Origin: Paraneptunicella aestuarii
GTDB taxonomy: Bacteria; Pseudomonadota; Gammaproteobacteria; Enterobacterales; Alteromonadaceae
NCBI RefSeq assembly: GCF_019900845.1
Contig: NZ_CP074570.1
Location: 930,001-994,000 of the forward strand
Length of the DNA: 64,000 nucleotides
Direction of reading: 5' to 3'
In this document: positions 1 through 9,159 of the stretch, in pieces
How positions within the stretch are numbered: the stretch's first letter is position 1
Layout: every line of letters begins with the position of its first letter
The notes under the pieces: model-generated
Told to the model about the DNA's origin: nothing
The model's input: the letters and a program-made list of their open reading frames with translations, nothing else
Databases searched by the model: none
Translations under genes and position numbers: made by a program

Positions 1-2
1 TG

Positions 3-740
3 ATCATTGGCGAGTCATTTACTCAAATCGTGAATCTGGATACCTGGTTTATGCCGTGCTTTTTGGCTCGTTTCCTGAAAGATGTTGGTGAAACCGTGAG
101 CGGTAATTATCTCAGTATTTCTCTTCAGGAAATCATTGATGGATTTCAGAATCAAACGCTCAAGCCTGAGTATGTGAATGATCCTTCGGAATATATTGAA
201 AGCTCATTTATGTCGATGCCTCGCTGGCACAGCCCTTGGTGGGAGTTCGGAAAACTTCCGGATTACGGCTATCCTGAATTCTTTTTACGTTCTTGCTGCG
301 GCTTTTCCGATATTGAAATGGACATGGAGATCGATGTTCCAGCTAATGAGCGCTTGAATAAAATGCGTGGTCGTAAGAAAGTCATTGCCTTAGCCACCAG
401 TGCTCGTACCGAAGAGCGTAATTATCCTTATGGCGACAAATTGGAAGCCTTACTGAAAAAAGAAGGGTTTGAAGTGTGGAGCGGCTTCGATGGCAGTCAG
501 CCAATGCGCAAAACCTTATCGAAACTGAAAGCTTCTGATTTGCTTATCACGGTCCCGTCAGCGCCGCAGTGGTTGGCGACAACAGTAGGCTGCCCCAGTT
601 TGGTGATCAGCGGTATTGTTGACCCTCGCACGCTGATGCCTGATTTTGCCACTGACCCAAGTGAAGAAGCGATTTCAGCAGAAGAACTGGTAGAGAGCGT
701 GAAGTCTATCTTTTCAGAACAACAAGCAGTAAACGAATAG
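3..740 (+). CDS. Glycosyltransferase-like protein, GT-B/family 9-like C-terminal part (5' partial)
   Basis: The reading frame is open to the left edge, so the true start is outside the window; a GTG at 30 exists but nothing marks it as the start. The visible part has an aromatic-rich first half (FMPCFLARFL, RWHSPWWEF) and a second half like the C-terminal Rossmann domain of heptosyltransferase-type GT-B enzymes: a strand KKVIALATSAR, then YPYGDKLEALLKKEGFEV, then LLITVPSAPQWLATTVGCP followed by LVISG. It ends 8 bases before pseI and is presumably co-transcribed with the pse genes. A role in transferring or handling the nonulosonic sugar is inference; the family match is by pattern only. Confidence 0.5.
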   Translation: MIGESFTQIVNLDTWFMPCFLARFLKDVGETVSGNYLSISLQEIIDGFQNQTLKPEYVNDPSEYIESSFMSMPRWHSPWWEFGKLPDYGYPEFFLRSCCGFSDIEMDMEIDVPANERLNKMRGRKKVIALATSARTEERNYPYGDKLEALLKKEGFEVWSGFDGSQPMRKTLSKLKASDLLITVPSAPQWLATTVGCPSLVISGIVDPRTLMPDFATDPSEEAISAEELVESVKSIFSEQQAVNE

Positions 741-748
741 TTGCATTT

Positions 749-1816
749 ATGAGTATGCAAACACAGTCGGTGAACATTGGAGGCTTTCTGGTTGGTGCCA
801 GAGAGCCTTTTATTATTGCTGAGTTAAGTGGCAATCATGGGCAAGACTTATCTCTTGCTATGCAAATGATTGATGAAGCGGCGAAAGCCGGAGCTCATGC
901 AATTAAATTGCAGACCTATACTGCCGACAGCATGACGTTGGATGTGGCTTCTGACGAGTTTTTGATTAAAGAAAAAGACAGTCTTTGGCATGGCGAATCT
1001 TTACATAAGTTGTACGCCAAAGCCGCCACGCCATATGAATGGCATCAGCAATTGTTTGATCATGCTAAATCTCTGGGCATGTTAGCGTTTAGTTCTCCTT
1101 TTGATGAGGCGGCAGTCGACTTTCTGGATGAACTGGGCGTTCCCTGTTTCAAGATCGCTTCTTTTGAATTAACCGATATTCCACTGATCCGTGCCGCAGC
1201 CAGTAAAGGCAAACCCTTAATTATGTCTACCGGGATGGCTACGCTGTCGGAAATCGAAGAAGCGGTGAAAACGGCTAAGCAAGCTGGTTGTGACGATATT
1301 GTCTTGCTTAAATGCACCAGCACTTATCCTGCGTCGCCCGAGAATACTAATCTGAATACCATTCCTCATTTAAGAGACGCTTTTAGGTGTCAGGTTGGAC
1401 TATCTGATCACACGGCTGGAATCGGCGTTTCGGTTGCCAGTGTTGCATTAGGCGCAAGCGTTATCGAAAAACACTTTGTGCTGGATCGCAATGCGGGGGG
1501 CGTTGATGCCGCTTTTTCCATTGAGCCAACAGAACTTAAATCTCTGGTTGAGGAAAGTAAACGAGCCTGGCAAGCCATGGGGCAGGTGACTTATGGTGGT
1601 TCTCAAGCCGAAGAGAAATCGAAACAATATCGTCGATCTATTTATGTCGCCGAAGATATCAAAAAAGGTCAGCGCCTAAGCAAAGAAAATTTACGCGTTG
1701 TTCGCCCGGCTTTTGGCTTGGCTCCCAAACATCTTGATGTCGTGCTAGGGCAAGTGGCTGCTTGCGACTTGAAAAAAGGCACGCCGTTAAACTGGCAACA
1801 CATCACAGAATCATGA
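749..1816 (+). CDS. pseI: Pseudaminic acid synthase (NeuB family)
   Basis: Condenses 2,4-diacetamido-2,4,6-trideoxy-L-altrose with phosphoenolpyruvate to give pseudaminic acid in the cytoplasm. The 355 aa protein shows the NeuB TIM barrel (FIIAELSGNHGQDL near residue 21, AIKLQTYTADSMTLD near 52, STGMATLSEIEEAV near 153, LSDHTAGIGVSVASV, IEKHFVLDR) and a C-terminal SAF/antifreeze-like domain (RRSIYVAEDIKKGQRLSKEN, near residue 295 onward). Length and the GNHGQ form of the N-terminal motif fit PseI better than NeuB. The stop overlaps the pseG start (ATGA), so translation is coupled. PseB, PseC and PseF are not in the window and should be upstream. Confidence 0.92.
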   Translation: MSMQTQSVNIGGFLVGAREPFIIAELSGNHGQDLSLAMQMIDEAAKAGAHAIKLQTYTADSMTLDVASDEFLIKEKDSLWHGESLHKLYAKAATPYEWHQQLFDHAKSLGMLAFSSPFDEAAVDFLDELGVPCFKIASFELTDIPLIRAAASKGKPLIMSTGMATLSEIEEAVKTAKQAGCDDIVLLKCTSTYPASPENTNLNTIPHLRDAFRCQVGLSDHTAGIGVSVASVALGASVIEKHFVLDRNAGGVDAAFSIEPTELKSLVEESKRAWQAMGQVTYGGSQAEEKSKQYRRSIYVAEDIKKGQRLSKENLRVVRPAFGLAPKHLDVVLGQVAACDLKKGTPLNWQHITES

Positions 1817-2841
1817 CTGTATTAATCCGGGTTGATGCTTCGCGCCATATTGGAGTGGGGCATCTTATGCGTTGTTTGGCTTTGGCTCAGGCGCTGGATG
1901 AATGCCATGTTGAAGTGACATTCATTATTCGTGCGGAAACTCGCCCCATCTGTTTATCGCGTCACGATTGGGTTGGGCAAACGCTAGTCATACCCGAGCA
2001 TATTACTCTTGAAGAAGAGAGCGCATGGATTAAAGCGCAAGAACTGGAAGCCTGTTTATTGATTTTGGATGGCTATCAGTTTGATGAACACTATCGTTTA
2101 GCCATTAAACAAACGCTGGGGCTGCCCTTGGTTTTATTTGATGACACCAACAGTTCGGGTATGTTACATGCCGACATTGTCATTAATTCAGCACCTGAAG
2201 CTCGAAATTTGGGGTATGAAAAAACAGCGCCGGATGCCATTTTATGCCTGGGTGAAGAATATCGGGTGTTACGCCGAGAATTCACTGTGTTGCCCGATAC
2301 ATCCTGGTCTCAACGTCATACGTTAACACTGGTCTTTGGGGGCAGTGATGTGGCTAATCTCACTATTCGGTTATTACAGGCGCTTGAATCTACGGATCTG
2401 GAATGCCCGATTAGAGTGATGACTGGCGCAGCTTATCCTTTCAATGATGAACTGCAACATGTCATCGCCGACTCCCGGTTTGCGATTCAGCACATGCCAA
2501 ATTGCCAGCAAGTGGCTGAGGTCTTTTGCCATTCGCGCCTGGTGGTTTCGGCTGCGGGCTCTAGTCAGTATGAATTACAAGCCTGTGAGACCCCTGCAAT
2601 ATTGGTAGTGGTTGCGGATAACCAATTCCCGGCAACAGATTCAGCGGTTAAGCAAGGTTGGTGTCAAATGTTTGATCTGCGAGAATTGGGAAACACTTCT
2701 CAAAATCTACAATCTATCGCCAATGATGTCACCAAATTGTGGCAAGATAATGAGGCATTGCAATTGATGCACAAAAAAGCCAGGGAAAGCCGCATAAATG
2801 ATGGCACGGCGCTATTGGATATTTTGCTAAAACAGGTGTGA
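1813..2841 (+). CDS. pseG: UDP-2,4-diacetamido-2,4,6-trideoxy-L-altropyranose hydrolase
   Basis: Removes UDP from the diacetamido-altrose nucleotide sugar, supplying the substrate of PseI. The start at 1813 is chosen because ATG overlaps the pseI stop and the family N-terminus begins there (MTVLIRVDASRHIGVGHLMR, with the G-H-L-M-R nucleotide-binding signature); the longer frame from 1762 would add 17 unrelated residues. The 342 aa protein has the GT-B/MurG-like fold: FGGSDVANLT opens the second Rossmann domain, and AAGSSQYELQACETPAILV is the UDP-binding helix region. It sits between pseI and pseH in one operon. Confidence 0.9.
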   Translation: MTVLIRVDASRHIGVGHLMRCLALAQALDECHVEVTFIIRAETRPICLSRHDWVGQTLVIPEHITLEEESAWIKAQELEACLLILDGYQFDEHYRLAIKQTLGLPLVLFDDTNSSGMLHADIVINSAPEARNLGYEKTAPDAILCLGEEYRVLRREFTVLPDTSWSQRHTLTLVFGGSDVANLTIRLLQALESTDLECPIRVMTGAAYPFNDELQHVIADSRFAIQHMPNCQQVAEVFCHSRLVVSAAGSSQYELQACETPAILVVVADNQFPATDSAVKQGWCQMFDLRELGNTSQNLQSIANDVTKLWQDNEALQLMHKKARESRINDGTALLDILLKQV

Positions 2842-2842
2842 A

Positions 2843-3376
2843 ATGGAACTACAAGGATATCACGTCAAATTGATGCAATTACGTCGGGAAGATCTGGAAA
2901 TGGTTCGCCAGTGGCGAAACGATCCCAAGATCCAGCAGTTTATGTTATCCCAATCTCAAATTACGCCAGAGCAGCAGCAAGCCTGGTTCGAAAAGATTAA
3001 TAACGATCCTCGGCACTTACAGTTCGTTATTTACTATAAGGATGCGCCCATCGGTGCCGCTAACCTGAAAGTAATCTCGGGTGATGCCTTGCAAAACGCA
3101 CAAGTCATAGAGCCAGGCTTATATATTTACGATGACAAGTACCGGGCAAATTTGTTGGCCTTCGCACCGACTTTGTTGTTAAATGATTACTGTTTTGACA
3201 CTTTAATGGCACAAAAATTAAGAGCAGTTGTAAAAAAGGACAATATTGCTGCGTTGAATTACAACCAAAAATTAGGCTATCAGGTTATCAAGGATGGAGA
3301 TTTGGTGGAAATTGAATTGGACAAGCTCAACTATGAAAAAGTGAGCAAGCCATTAAAAAGACTTTTATCAAGATAA
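2843..3376 (+). CDS. pseH: UDP-4-amino-4,6-dideoxy-N-acetyl-L-altrosamine N-acetyltransferase
   Basis: GNAT-fold acyltransferase of 177 aa that acylates the 4-amino group of the altrosamine intermediate. It shows the typical opening LMQLRREDLEMVRQWRNDP, the LQFVIYYKDAPIGAANL strand pair, and the C-terminal acceptor part IAALNYNQKLGYQVIKDG. It starts one base after the pseG stop. The acyl donor in known PseH is acetyl-CoA. The acyl carrier protein and acyl-activating genes that follow directly raise the possibility that this copy, or a downstream step, installs another acyl group; that is inference. Confidence 0.88.
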   Translation: MELQGYHVKLMQLRREDLEMVRQWRNDPKIQQFMLSQSQITPEQQQAWFEKINNDPRHLQFVIYYKDAPIGAANLKVISGDALQNAQVIEPGLYIYDDKYRANLLAFAPTLLLNDYCFDTLMAQKLRAVVKKDNIAALNYNQKLGYQVIKDGDLVEIELDKLNYEKVSKPLKRLLSR

Positions 3377-3378
3377 TC

Positions 3379-3624
3379 ATGACTAAAGAAAATCAAGACA
3401 AGTTAATTGAAGCATTTGCAACCGCACTCAACATTGATAACAGTGCAGTGACTGAGCAATTGGCATATAATACCATCCCTGAGTGGGATTCTACTGCTCA
3501 CATGGTACTCATCGCGGAGCTTGAGGATGTGTTCGACATTATGCTGGACACTGACGATATTATTGATATGAGCTCCGTCGCAAAGGCAAAGGAAATATTG
3601 ATCAAATATGGGGTTGAGATGTGA
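3379..3624 (+). CDS. Acyl carrier protein, specialised
   Basis: Small (81 aa) carrier protein with four-helix ACP-like sequence. The phosphopantetheine site is Ser38 in IPEWDSTAHMVL, a WDS form rather than the DSL of housekeeping AcpP, which is common in secondary-metabolism and sugar-acylation carriers. Acidic helix II (IAELEDVFDIMLDTDDI) fits partner docking. It lies 2 bases after pseH and its last codons overlap the following SDR, so it belongs to the same transcript. Probably carries the acyl chain acted on by the neighbouring ligase, SDR, LuxE-like and LuxC-like proteins. Confidence 0.85.
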   Translation: MTKENQDKLIEAFATALNIDNSAVTEQLAYNTIPEWDSTAHMVLIAELEDVFDIMLDTDDIIDMSSVAKAKEILIKYGVEM

Positions 3625-4355
3625 TTCTAAAGGATAAAACGATTTTCGTAACTGGAACTTCCAGTGGTATTGGATTAGCAACTGCTAAGTATTGTTTGGA
3701 GCAAGGAGCGAAGGTTTACGCTAATGTGCTCGATGAATCTCTTATTCCTTCTACTAGTGAAATCTTGACAGGAAATGTGCATTTCCTTCCCTATGACGTA
3801 TCTGAACCTGCACAAGCCGAAAAAGCTTTTTCTATAATTTCCGAAGAGTCCGGTCAATTGCATGGCATGGTAAATAATGCCGGGTTGCTTGAAGAGGGGG
3901 CTTTTTTGGAAACCTCCCTCGACAATTTTGATCGCATTATGCAAGTCAACGTAAGGTCGGCCTTCCATCATATGCAATTGGCTTGTAAGGTCATGCTGCC
4001 CTATAAAAGTGGCTGCATTGTTAATCTCTGCTCTTATGTTGGGGAGCGAGGTGCCGCTGGTTTTGTTGCCTATTCCGCAACCAAAGGAGCACTTGGCTCA
4101 ATGACTAAATCGGTTGCCAAGGAAATGGGGGGCGCTGGTATTCGAGTGAATGGTGTTGCCCCTGGTTTCATCGAAAGCAATATGACAGAACATTATCAGG
4201 GGGAAATTCGAGAAGCCTTAATGACCCGGGTTTCATTGCAAAATCGCGCTGGCAAAGCGATGGAAGTGGCAAGCGCAATAGGCTTTTTATTATCTGATCA
4301 AGCGACTTACGTCAGTGGGCAGCTTCTTGGCGTAGACGGTGCCGCCTGTTTTTAA
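3621..4355 (+). CDS. Short-chain dehydrogenase/reductase (FabG-like)
   Basis: A 244 aa classical SDR. The NAD(P)-binding motif TGTSSGIG is near residue 12, VNNAG near 89, and the catalytic YSATK near 152, with the end QATYVSGQLLGVDGAACF typical of FabG-like enzymes. It starts with GTG overlapping the stop of the acyl carrier protein gene. Placed next to a carrier protein it most likely reduces a 3-oxoacyl or similar carrier-bound group; a sugar ketone is an alternative substrate. The family is clear, the substrate is inferred. Confidence 0.82.
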   Translation: MILKDKTIFVTGTSSGIGLATAKYCLEQGAKVYANVLDESLIPSTSEILTGNVHFLPYDVSEPAQAEKAFSIISEESGQLHGMVNNAGLLEEGAFLETSLDNFDRIMQVNVRSAFHHMQLACKVMLPYKSGCIVNLCSYVGERGAAGFVAYSATKGALGSMTKSVAKEMGGAGIRVNGVAPGFIESNMTEHYQGEIREALMTRVSLQNRAGKAMEVASAIGFLLSDQATYVSGQLLGVDGAACF

Positions 4356-4369
4356 CGAGGAAACCGGAT

Positions 4370-5794
4370 TTGCCAGAGTTTTATAATGACTTGCAACGAT
4401 TTGATGATTCTCCGGCAATCAAAGTCTTACAAGACGATGGAGCTATTGCAGCGTTAAGCTATTCTGAACTGGAAAGACGTTGCAACGATTTTTCCCAACA
4501 ATTACCCCAAACAAGAGGTTTATGTTTTGTGCTGGTTGATAACTCACCAGCAAGCCTAATTGCCTACTTGAGCTGTTTGCGTAGCCAACACATTGCCATA
4601 CTGTTGGATGCGAATATTTCTGAAGAACAACTTAATGGGTTGCAACAGACTTATCATCCCGATTGCCTTATTCAAGGCGGAAACATAACGCGGTTTGAAA
4701 ATCTGGAGGTTCTACAAGCGCCTCGCCAATTCGATAAACGCATTGCGGTTATGCTTTCAACTTCCGGTTCTACCGGCTCTCCCAAGCAGGTGGCGCTGAG
4801 TGCAACGAACCTTCAAGCCAATGCTCAAAGTATTTGTCAGTACCTGCCTATTCACCAAGCTGATACCACTATTACCACTTTACCTTTTAACTATTCTTAT
4901 GGTTTGTCGATAATTAATAGTCACTTACTGACAGGCGCATGTATTTTCATGGGCAATGTGTCGGTGGTTGATCGACAATTTTGGGATATTTTGGATAAGG
5001 CCGAAATAACCAGTTTTGGTGGTGTTCCCTATTCCTATGAAATGCTGTTGCGATTGGGCTTAACCAAGCAAGAGTTGCCATTTTTGCGTTATTTCACCCA
5101 AGCTGGTGGCAAGCTACAAGCCAAACGGGTCAAAGTTTTGAATGATTACGCACAAGCACATCATAAAAAGTTCTTCGTCATGTATGGTCAAACCGAAGCG
5201 ACAGCACGTATGGCCTATGTGGAACCTGATGTGCTGGCAAACAAGCCCGAAACTATTGGCAAGGCGATTCCTGGCGGCAGGCTAACTTTGGTGAATGAGC
5301 AAGGCGATGAAATATCCGAACCCAATAAACAAGGTGAGTTGGTATATCGTGGTGATAATGTCATGTTGGGCTATGTTGAGTCGGAAGCAGATTTGAAGCA
5401 AATCACACCGCTGCAACAGTTGCATACTGGTGATTTAGCTTATTTTGATGAGGATGGCGATTTTTTCATCGTTGGGCGTTTAAAGCGTTTTATTAAAGTG
5501 TTTGGTTTACGTATTTCTCTGGATGAAGTGGAGCAAATGTTGCGTAAAGCCGGAATTGATTGCTATGTTGTTGGAGAGGACAATCAAATTCAATTAGCCG
5601 TGACTCACACAGCTTTGGATGATAATAAACTGGATGAAAAAGCATTGATAAAGCAGGTTTCAACTCAATTACACATTCACCATTCAACAGTCAAAGTGAA
5701 GGCTGTAGAAGAGCTACCTGTTACCGCCAATGGCAAGGCTGATTATCAAGCTGTTACCCGTTTATTCAATGGCAGCTCGTTGAAAATCCGCTAG
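4370..5794 (+). CDS. AMP-dependent acyl/aryl ligase (adenylating enzyme)
   Basis: ANL-superfamily ligase of 474 aa, a little shorter than standard acyl-CoA synthetases. The P-loop LSTSGSTGSPKQVALS is near residue 128, the A5-like motif FFVMYGQTEATARMAY near 270, the hinge and A8 region LHTGDLAYFDEDGDFFIVG RLKRFIKVFG near 350-385, and the catalytic lysine segment ends LPVTANGKADY. The start is TTG at 4370. The expected reaction is activation of a carboxylate as acyl-AMP and transfer to a thiol, most plausibly the carrier protein encoded at 3379. The acyl group cannot be told from sequence. Confidence 0.85.
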   Translation: MPEFYNDLQRFDDSPAIKVLQDDGAIAALSYSELERRCNDFSQQLPQTRGLCFVLVDNSPASLIAYLSCLRSQHIAILLDANISEEQLNGLQQTYHPDCLIQGGNITRFENLEVLQAPRQFDKRIAVMLSTSGSTGSPKQVALSATNLQANAQSICQYLPIHQADTTITTLPFNYSYGLSIINSHLLTGACIFMGNVSVVDRQFWDILDKAEITSFGGVPYSYEMLLRLGLTKQELPFLRYFTQAGGKLQAKRVKVLNDYAQAHHKKFFVMYGQTEATARMAYVEPDVLANKPETIGKAIPGGRLTLVNEQGDEISEPNKQGELVYRGDNVMLGYVESEADLKQITPLQQLHTGDLAYFDEDGDFFIVGRLKRFIKVFGLRISLDEVEQMLRKAGIDCYVVGEDNQIQLAVTHTALDDNKLDEKALIKQVSTQLHIHHSTVKVKAVEELPVTANGKADYQAVTRLFNGSSLKIR

Positions 5795-5808
5795 CTTAAA
5801 GAGTAAAT

Positions 5809-6924
5809 ATGAAGTCAGCAGATAATATTCCTCAAGACGAGTTGCATTACGAAACCCTGTTCAATGCTTTGTTGGATAAGCCAGTTTATGGGGTGCCTCA
5901 AGAACATAAGTCTAAGCTACTACTTGATATTCTCAATCTACTGCATGGCCATCATATGCAGGATTGTCCTGCATATTTCAATATGTTCCAGCATCAAGGT
6001 TCTCACCCTGTAGCCACTCTGGAAGAATTACCTTACATGGCGGTGCGATTGTTTAAGCATTTAACCTTGCAGAGTGTTCCTAACGAGCAAGTATTCAAAA
6101 CCTTATATTCATCAGGTACAACAACGCAAACTCCAGCGAAAGTGGTGCTTGATAGAGATACCAGTGCTCGACAATCCAAGGTGTTGGTGAAGATCTTACA
6201 AGCTTTTTTGGGCAAAAATCGTTTGCCTATGTTGATTATTGATACGCCCTCAGTGTTAAAAGACAAGTCCAGCTACAGCGCTCGTGGTGCGGGTATTCAG
6301 GGTTTATCTATTTTTGGACGTAATCACACTTATGCTTTAGATGACAATATGCAGCCGGATTGGTCTGTCATTGACGCCTTTTGTGAGAAGCATCAAGCGC
6401 AACCGGTTTTGATTTTTGGCTTTACCTTCATGGTGTGGAAGTATTTTGTACAAGCTCTACGCCAGCAAAAGCGACGCTTTTCCCTGCCTCATGGAGTGTT
6501 ATTGCATAGCGGTGGCTGGAAGAAGCTGGAATCGGAAAAAGTAGGGAACGAAGAGTTTAAATCCGAAGTGAAAGACGTGCTGGGCGTGTTGAATGTACAC
6601 AATTTTTACGGCATGGCTGAGCAGGTTGGCTCTATCTTTGTTGAATGTGAACAGGGTCATTTACATTCGCCACTATTTGCTGACGTTATCATACGTAACC
6701 CTTATTCTTTACAACCTGTTGGTGTCGGTGAAAGCGGGATTATTCAGGTGCTATCTGCATTACCGACCAGTTATCCCGGACACAGTCTTCTCACTGAAGA
6801 TTTAGGCAAGCTGTTAGGCGTGGACGATTGCCCTTGTGGTCGAGCTGGCAAATATTTTCAGGTCGAAGGACGTTTACCCAAAACTGAAACGCGAGGTTGT
6901 AGTGACACTCATCAGCCAGTCTAA
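5809..6924 (+). CDS. Acyl-protein synthetase, LuxE family
   Basis: A 371 aa LuxE-like protein: KTLYSSGTTTQTPAKVVLDR (ATP/AMP handling) near residue 100, GFTFMVWKYFVQAL near 205, and NVHNFYGMAEQVGSIFVECE near 270, ending in the family's GRLPKTETRGCSDTH. In bioluminescence LuxE activates a fatty acid with ATP and passes it to the LuxC reductase. Here it directly precedes a LuxC homologue and their genes overlap by 23 bases, so the pair probably works together to reduce an activated acyl group. No luxAB is present, so a light-producing role is not supported. Confidence 0.85.
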   Translation: MKSADNIPQDELHYETLFNALLDKPVYGVPQEHKSKLLLDILNLLHGHHMQDCPAYFNMFQHQGSHPVATLEELPYMAVRLFKHLTLQSVPNEQVFKTLYSSGTTTQTPAKVVLDRDTSARQSKVLVKILQAFLGKNRLPMLIIDTPSVLKDKSSYSARGAGIQGLSIFGRNHTYALDDNMQPDWSVIDAFCEKHQAQPVLIFGFTFMVWKYFVQALRQQKRRFSLPHGVLLHSGGWKKLESEKVGNEEFKSEVKDVLGVLNVHNFYGMAEQVGSIFVECEQGHLHSPLFADVIIRNPYSLQPVGVGESGIIQVLSALPTSYPGHSLLTEDLGKLLGVDDCPCGRAGKYFQVEGRLPKTETRGCSDTHQPV

Positions 6925-8149
6925 GCAACTTATCGAATATTTGACGCCATCGTCGGTGGCAGACGTCATTAATGATGGTGACAGCTGCCCGGCGCATTGT
7001 TTGTTGCAACAAGCCCCTTTGTCTCCGTTTTCAGAAGACATTCTGGCTTTTCTAAAAGCCTTTTCCAAGAAGCTGTTGAAGCGTTCCGAGCCTGAGCTGG
7101 TGGCGCTTGGCTTTTGGTTGAGAGAAAGCCGTTTAAAGCAATTTCAAAGCCGCATGCAAGTATCGCAGGATGATGTGTTTATCCAGCCGATTGGACGAGT
7201 TCTGCATTTTACTCCGGCGAATGTCGATACCATGTTTGTTTACAGTTGGGTGTGCTCGTTGCTGATGGGAAATGTCAATCTCGTCAGACTTTCCAGCCAG
7301 GAGTCGCCTTTAAAGCAAGCCTTGCTGGCATTGATTAACGAACTGTACTTGCTTCCTGAATTTCATCCTATCGCTAAACGAAATGGTTTTATTTACTATC
7401 CTCATGACGACACTACAACCGCTTTGTTATCGGCCAATGCCGATGCGCGGGTCTTATGGGGCGGCGATGAAGCGGTTATGGCTATCCGTCATATTTCAGC
7501 CAAGCCTCGTACCCGGGATATCAGCTTTGCTGACCGCTATTCACTGAGTTTGATTGATGTTGCCAAACTGGATAGCAAGGAGACGATTCAGTCGGTAGCG
7601 GAAAAGCTTTGGCGCGACACCATTCCTTTTGGTCAAATGGCTTGCTCGTCGCCCAAGGCTATAGTCTGGCTGGGCGAAGATGAAAATGGAGACAAGCATG
7701 TCTCGAATCTGACCGAATTGTTAGAAGCGATAAACCAGCATGCCCTGCAAGAAGCTCGTGAAATCAGCCAAAAGAATAATCATCTGATTACCAGTCAACT
7801 TGCTCAAGCCTGGGGATTGGCTGGCAATGTTAGATTTAGTGATGCGATTACTGCACTTGATATCACGGAAATTAGTGAGCAGATTTTCAATTGGCATACG
7901 GGAAGTGGCCTGTACTTCCTATTGCACATTAATTCTTTGCAAGAGCTGCCAGAGTTTCTGGAAGAACGTTGCCAGACGGTTAGTGTGTGGGGCATTGATC
8001 ACAAAGAATTAATAAAGCTGTTTGCAACAACGCCGATAACAGCAGTAGATAGAATTGTGCCCATAGGGCAAGCGCTGGATTTTGACCCCGTTTGGGACGG
8101 CTACGATTTGTTACAGCAACTGAGCCGTAAAATCACTATTCAGACCTAA
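6902..8149 (+). CDS. Acyl-CoA/acyl-protein reductase, LuxC family
   Basis: Aldehyde-dehydrogenase-superfamily reductase of the LuxC type, 415 aa from the GTG at 6902. That start lies inside the LuxE-like gene's last codons and is preferred to the frame opening at 6836, which would overlap by 89 bases. Recognisable segments are QPIGRVLHFTPANVDTMFVY, GNVNLVRLSSQ (cofactor region), and PFGQMACSSPKAIVWLG carrying the candidate catalytic cysteine. It would reduce the acyl group handed over by the LuxE-like partner to an aldehyde, using NADPH. The physiological substrate in this sugar locus is unknown. Confidence 0.85.
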   Translation: MTLISQSKQLIEYLTPSSVADVINDGDSCPAHCLLQQAPLSPFSEDILAFLKAFSKKLLKRSEPELVALGFWLRESRLKQFQSRMQVSQDDVFIQPIGRVLHFTPANVDTMFVYSWVCSLLMGNVNLVRLSSQESPLKQALLALINELYLLPEFHPIAKRNGFIYYPHDDTTTALLSANADARVLWGGDEAVMAIRHISAKPRTRDISFADRYSLSLIDVAKLDSKETIQSVAEKLWRDTIPFGQMACSSPKAIVWLGEDENGDKHVSNLTELLEAINQHALQEAREISQKNNHLITSQLAQAWGLAGNVRFSDAITALDITEISEQIFNWHTGSGLYFLLHINSLQELPEFLEERCQTVSVWGIDHKELIKLFATTPITAVDRIVPIGQALDFDPVWDGYDLLQQLSRKITIQT

Positions 8150-8218
8150 ATCTAAGACTAAACCTAAGACTAAATTTTAACGCCTAAATTGATATTGAAT
8201 CCGGATACACGTACGGAA

Positions 8219-9121
8219 ATGAAAGAGCAACAGTCACAACAAATAACGGCTATTATTTTTGGTGCCAGTCAGTCCGGCAGCAGTGCCTTTGACAAGCTTT
8301 CCAGCGAATATCATATTCTTGCCTATGCCGATAATTCTGTAGAAAAAGCGGGTTCAACCTTAAAAGGCGTACCGGTTATAGTTCCTGTTGATATCCCGTC
8401 TTTCAATCCAGACAAAGTGTTTATTGCCAGTGAGTTCTTCGAGCAAATTCAAAAACAGTTGGTGAATGAACTGGGATTACCAGAAGACAAAGTTCAAGTG
8501 CTACCTACTTCATACATCAAACCTATTTCCATGGGCGATAGCGAACAAACACTTAAAACCGCAGAACAAATCCTGTTTACCGTGTGTGATTCGTTGGAAA
8601 AAAATCAGGTTCCTTACCATGTCGATGCCGGGACGCTATTGGGAGTCTACCGGGATGGAGGGTTAATTCCTTGGGATGATGATCTGGATATCGCCGTGTC
8701 GTCGGAATTTACTCTGCTGGCAAAACAAGCATTATTAGATTGCCTGGAGCAACTACAGGAAATCACGGGTGAATCCTGGCAAGTGGCAGAACACTTGGCT
8801 AATCAAAATTTCGGAGCAGTTTCTATCGGTGATGTTCGTGGCCTCAAATTGAAGTGTGAAAACGACAGTGCGGGCTTGCCCATGTTGGATATTTTCCTGA
8901 AATATATTGATGGCGATACCATGGATTACGTGTTGTCTTCTCGCGGTATTCGTATGCCGAGTTGCCATTTGCAGGAAACCGCAAGGTTTGAATTTAAAGG
9001 CTGGCAATTATCTATTCCTTCAGATGTGGAAGGTTATTTGGAACGGCACTATGGTGACTGGCGAACGCCGGTCAAAGATTGGCATTTAGGTATGCTAAAA
9101 AATGCCACCGTGTTTGAATAG
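8219..9121 (+). CDS. LicD-family phosphotransferase with N-terminal Rossmann-like module
   Basis: About 300 aa from ATG 8219 (a TTG at 8189 would add 10 residues). Residues ~10-105 form a Rossmann-like module (IIFGASQSGSSAFDKLSS, YADNSVEKAGSTLKGVPVI, VFIASEFFEQIQKQLVNEL) like the N-terminal part of PglD and related proteins. The rest is LicD-like: PYHVDAGTLLGVYRDGGLIP followed by WDDDLDI, the metal-binding acidic motif of this nucleotidyltransferase-fold family. LicD proteins transfer phosphocholine or other phospho-substituents to sugars, commonly from CDP-activated donors. The TagD-like cytidylyltransferase next door (9160) could make such a donor. Upstream bases 8151-8175 carry a short repeat of CTAAGACTAAA type. 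Confidence 0.78.
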   Translation: MKEQQSQQITAIIFGASQSGSSAFDKLSSEYHILAYADNSVEKAGSTLKGVPVIVPVDIPSFNPDKVFIASEFFEQIQKQLVNELGLPEDKVQVLPTSYIKPISMGDSEQTLKTAEQILFTVCDSLEKNQVPYHVDAGTLLGVYRDGGLIPWDDDLDIAVSSEFTLLAKQALLDCLEQLQEITGESWQVAEHLANQNFGAVSIGDVRGLKLKCENDSAGLPMLDIFLKYIDGDTMDYVLSSRGIRMPSCHLQETARFEFKGWQLSIPSDVEGYLERHYGDWRTPVKDWHLGMLKNATVFE

Positions 9122-9159
9122 TGCTGGCCTGAGACGCGGTTTAAGGTACACTCACCCTT

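Noticed and set aside
5809..8149. A bioluminescence (lux) operon
   Set aside because: LuxE- and LuxC-like genes are present, but luxA, luxB and luxD are absent and the genes are fused to pse and carrier-protein genes.
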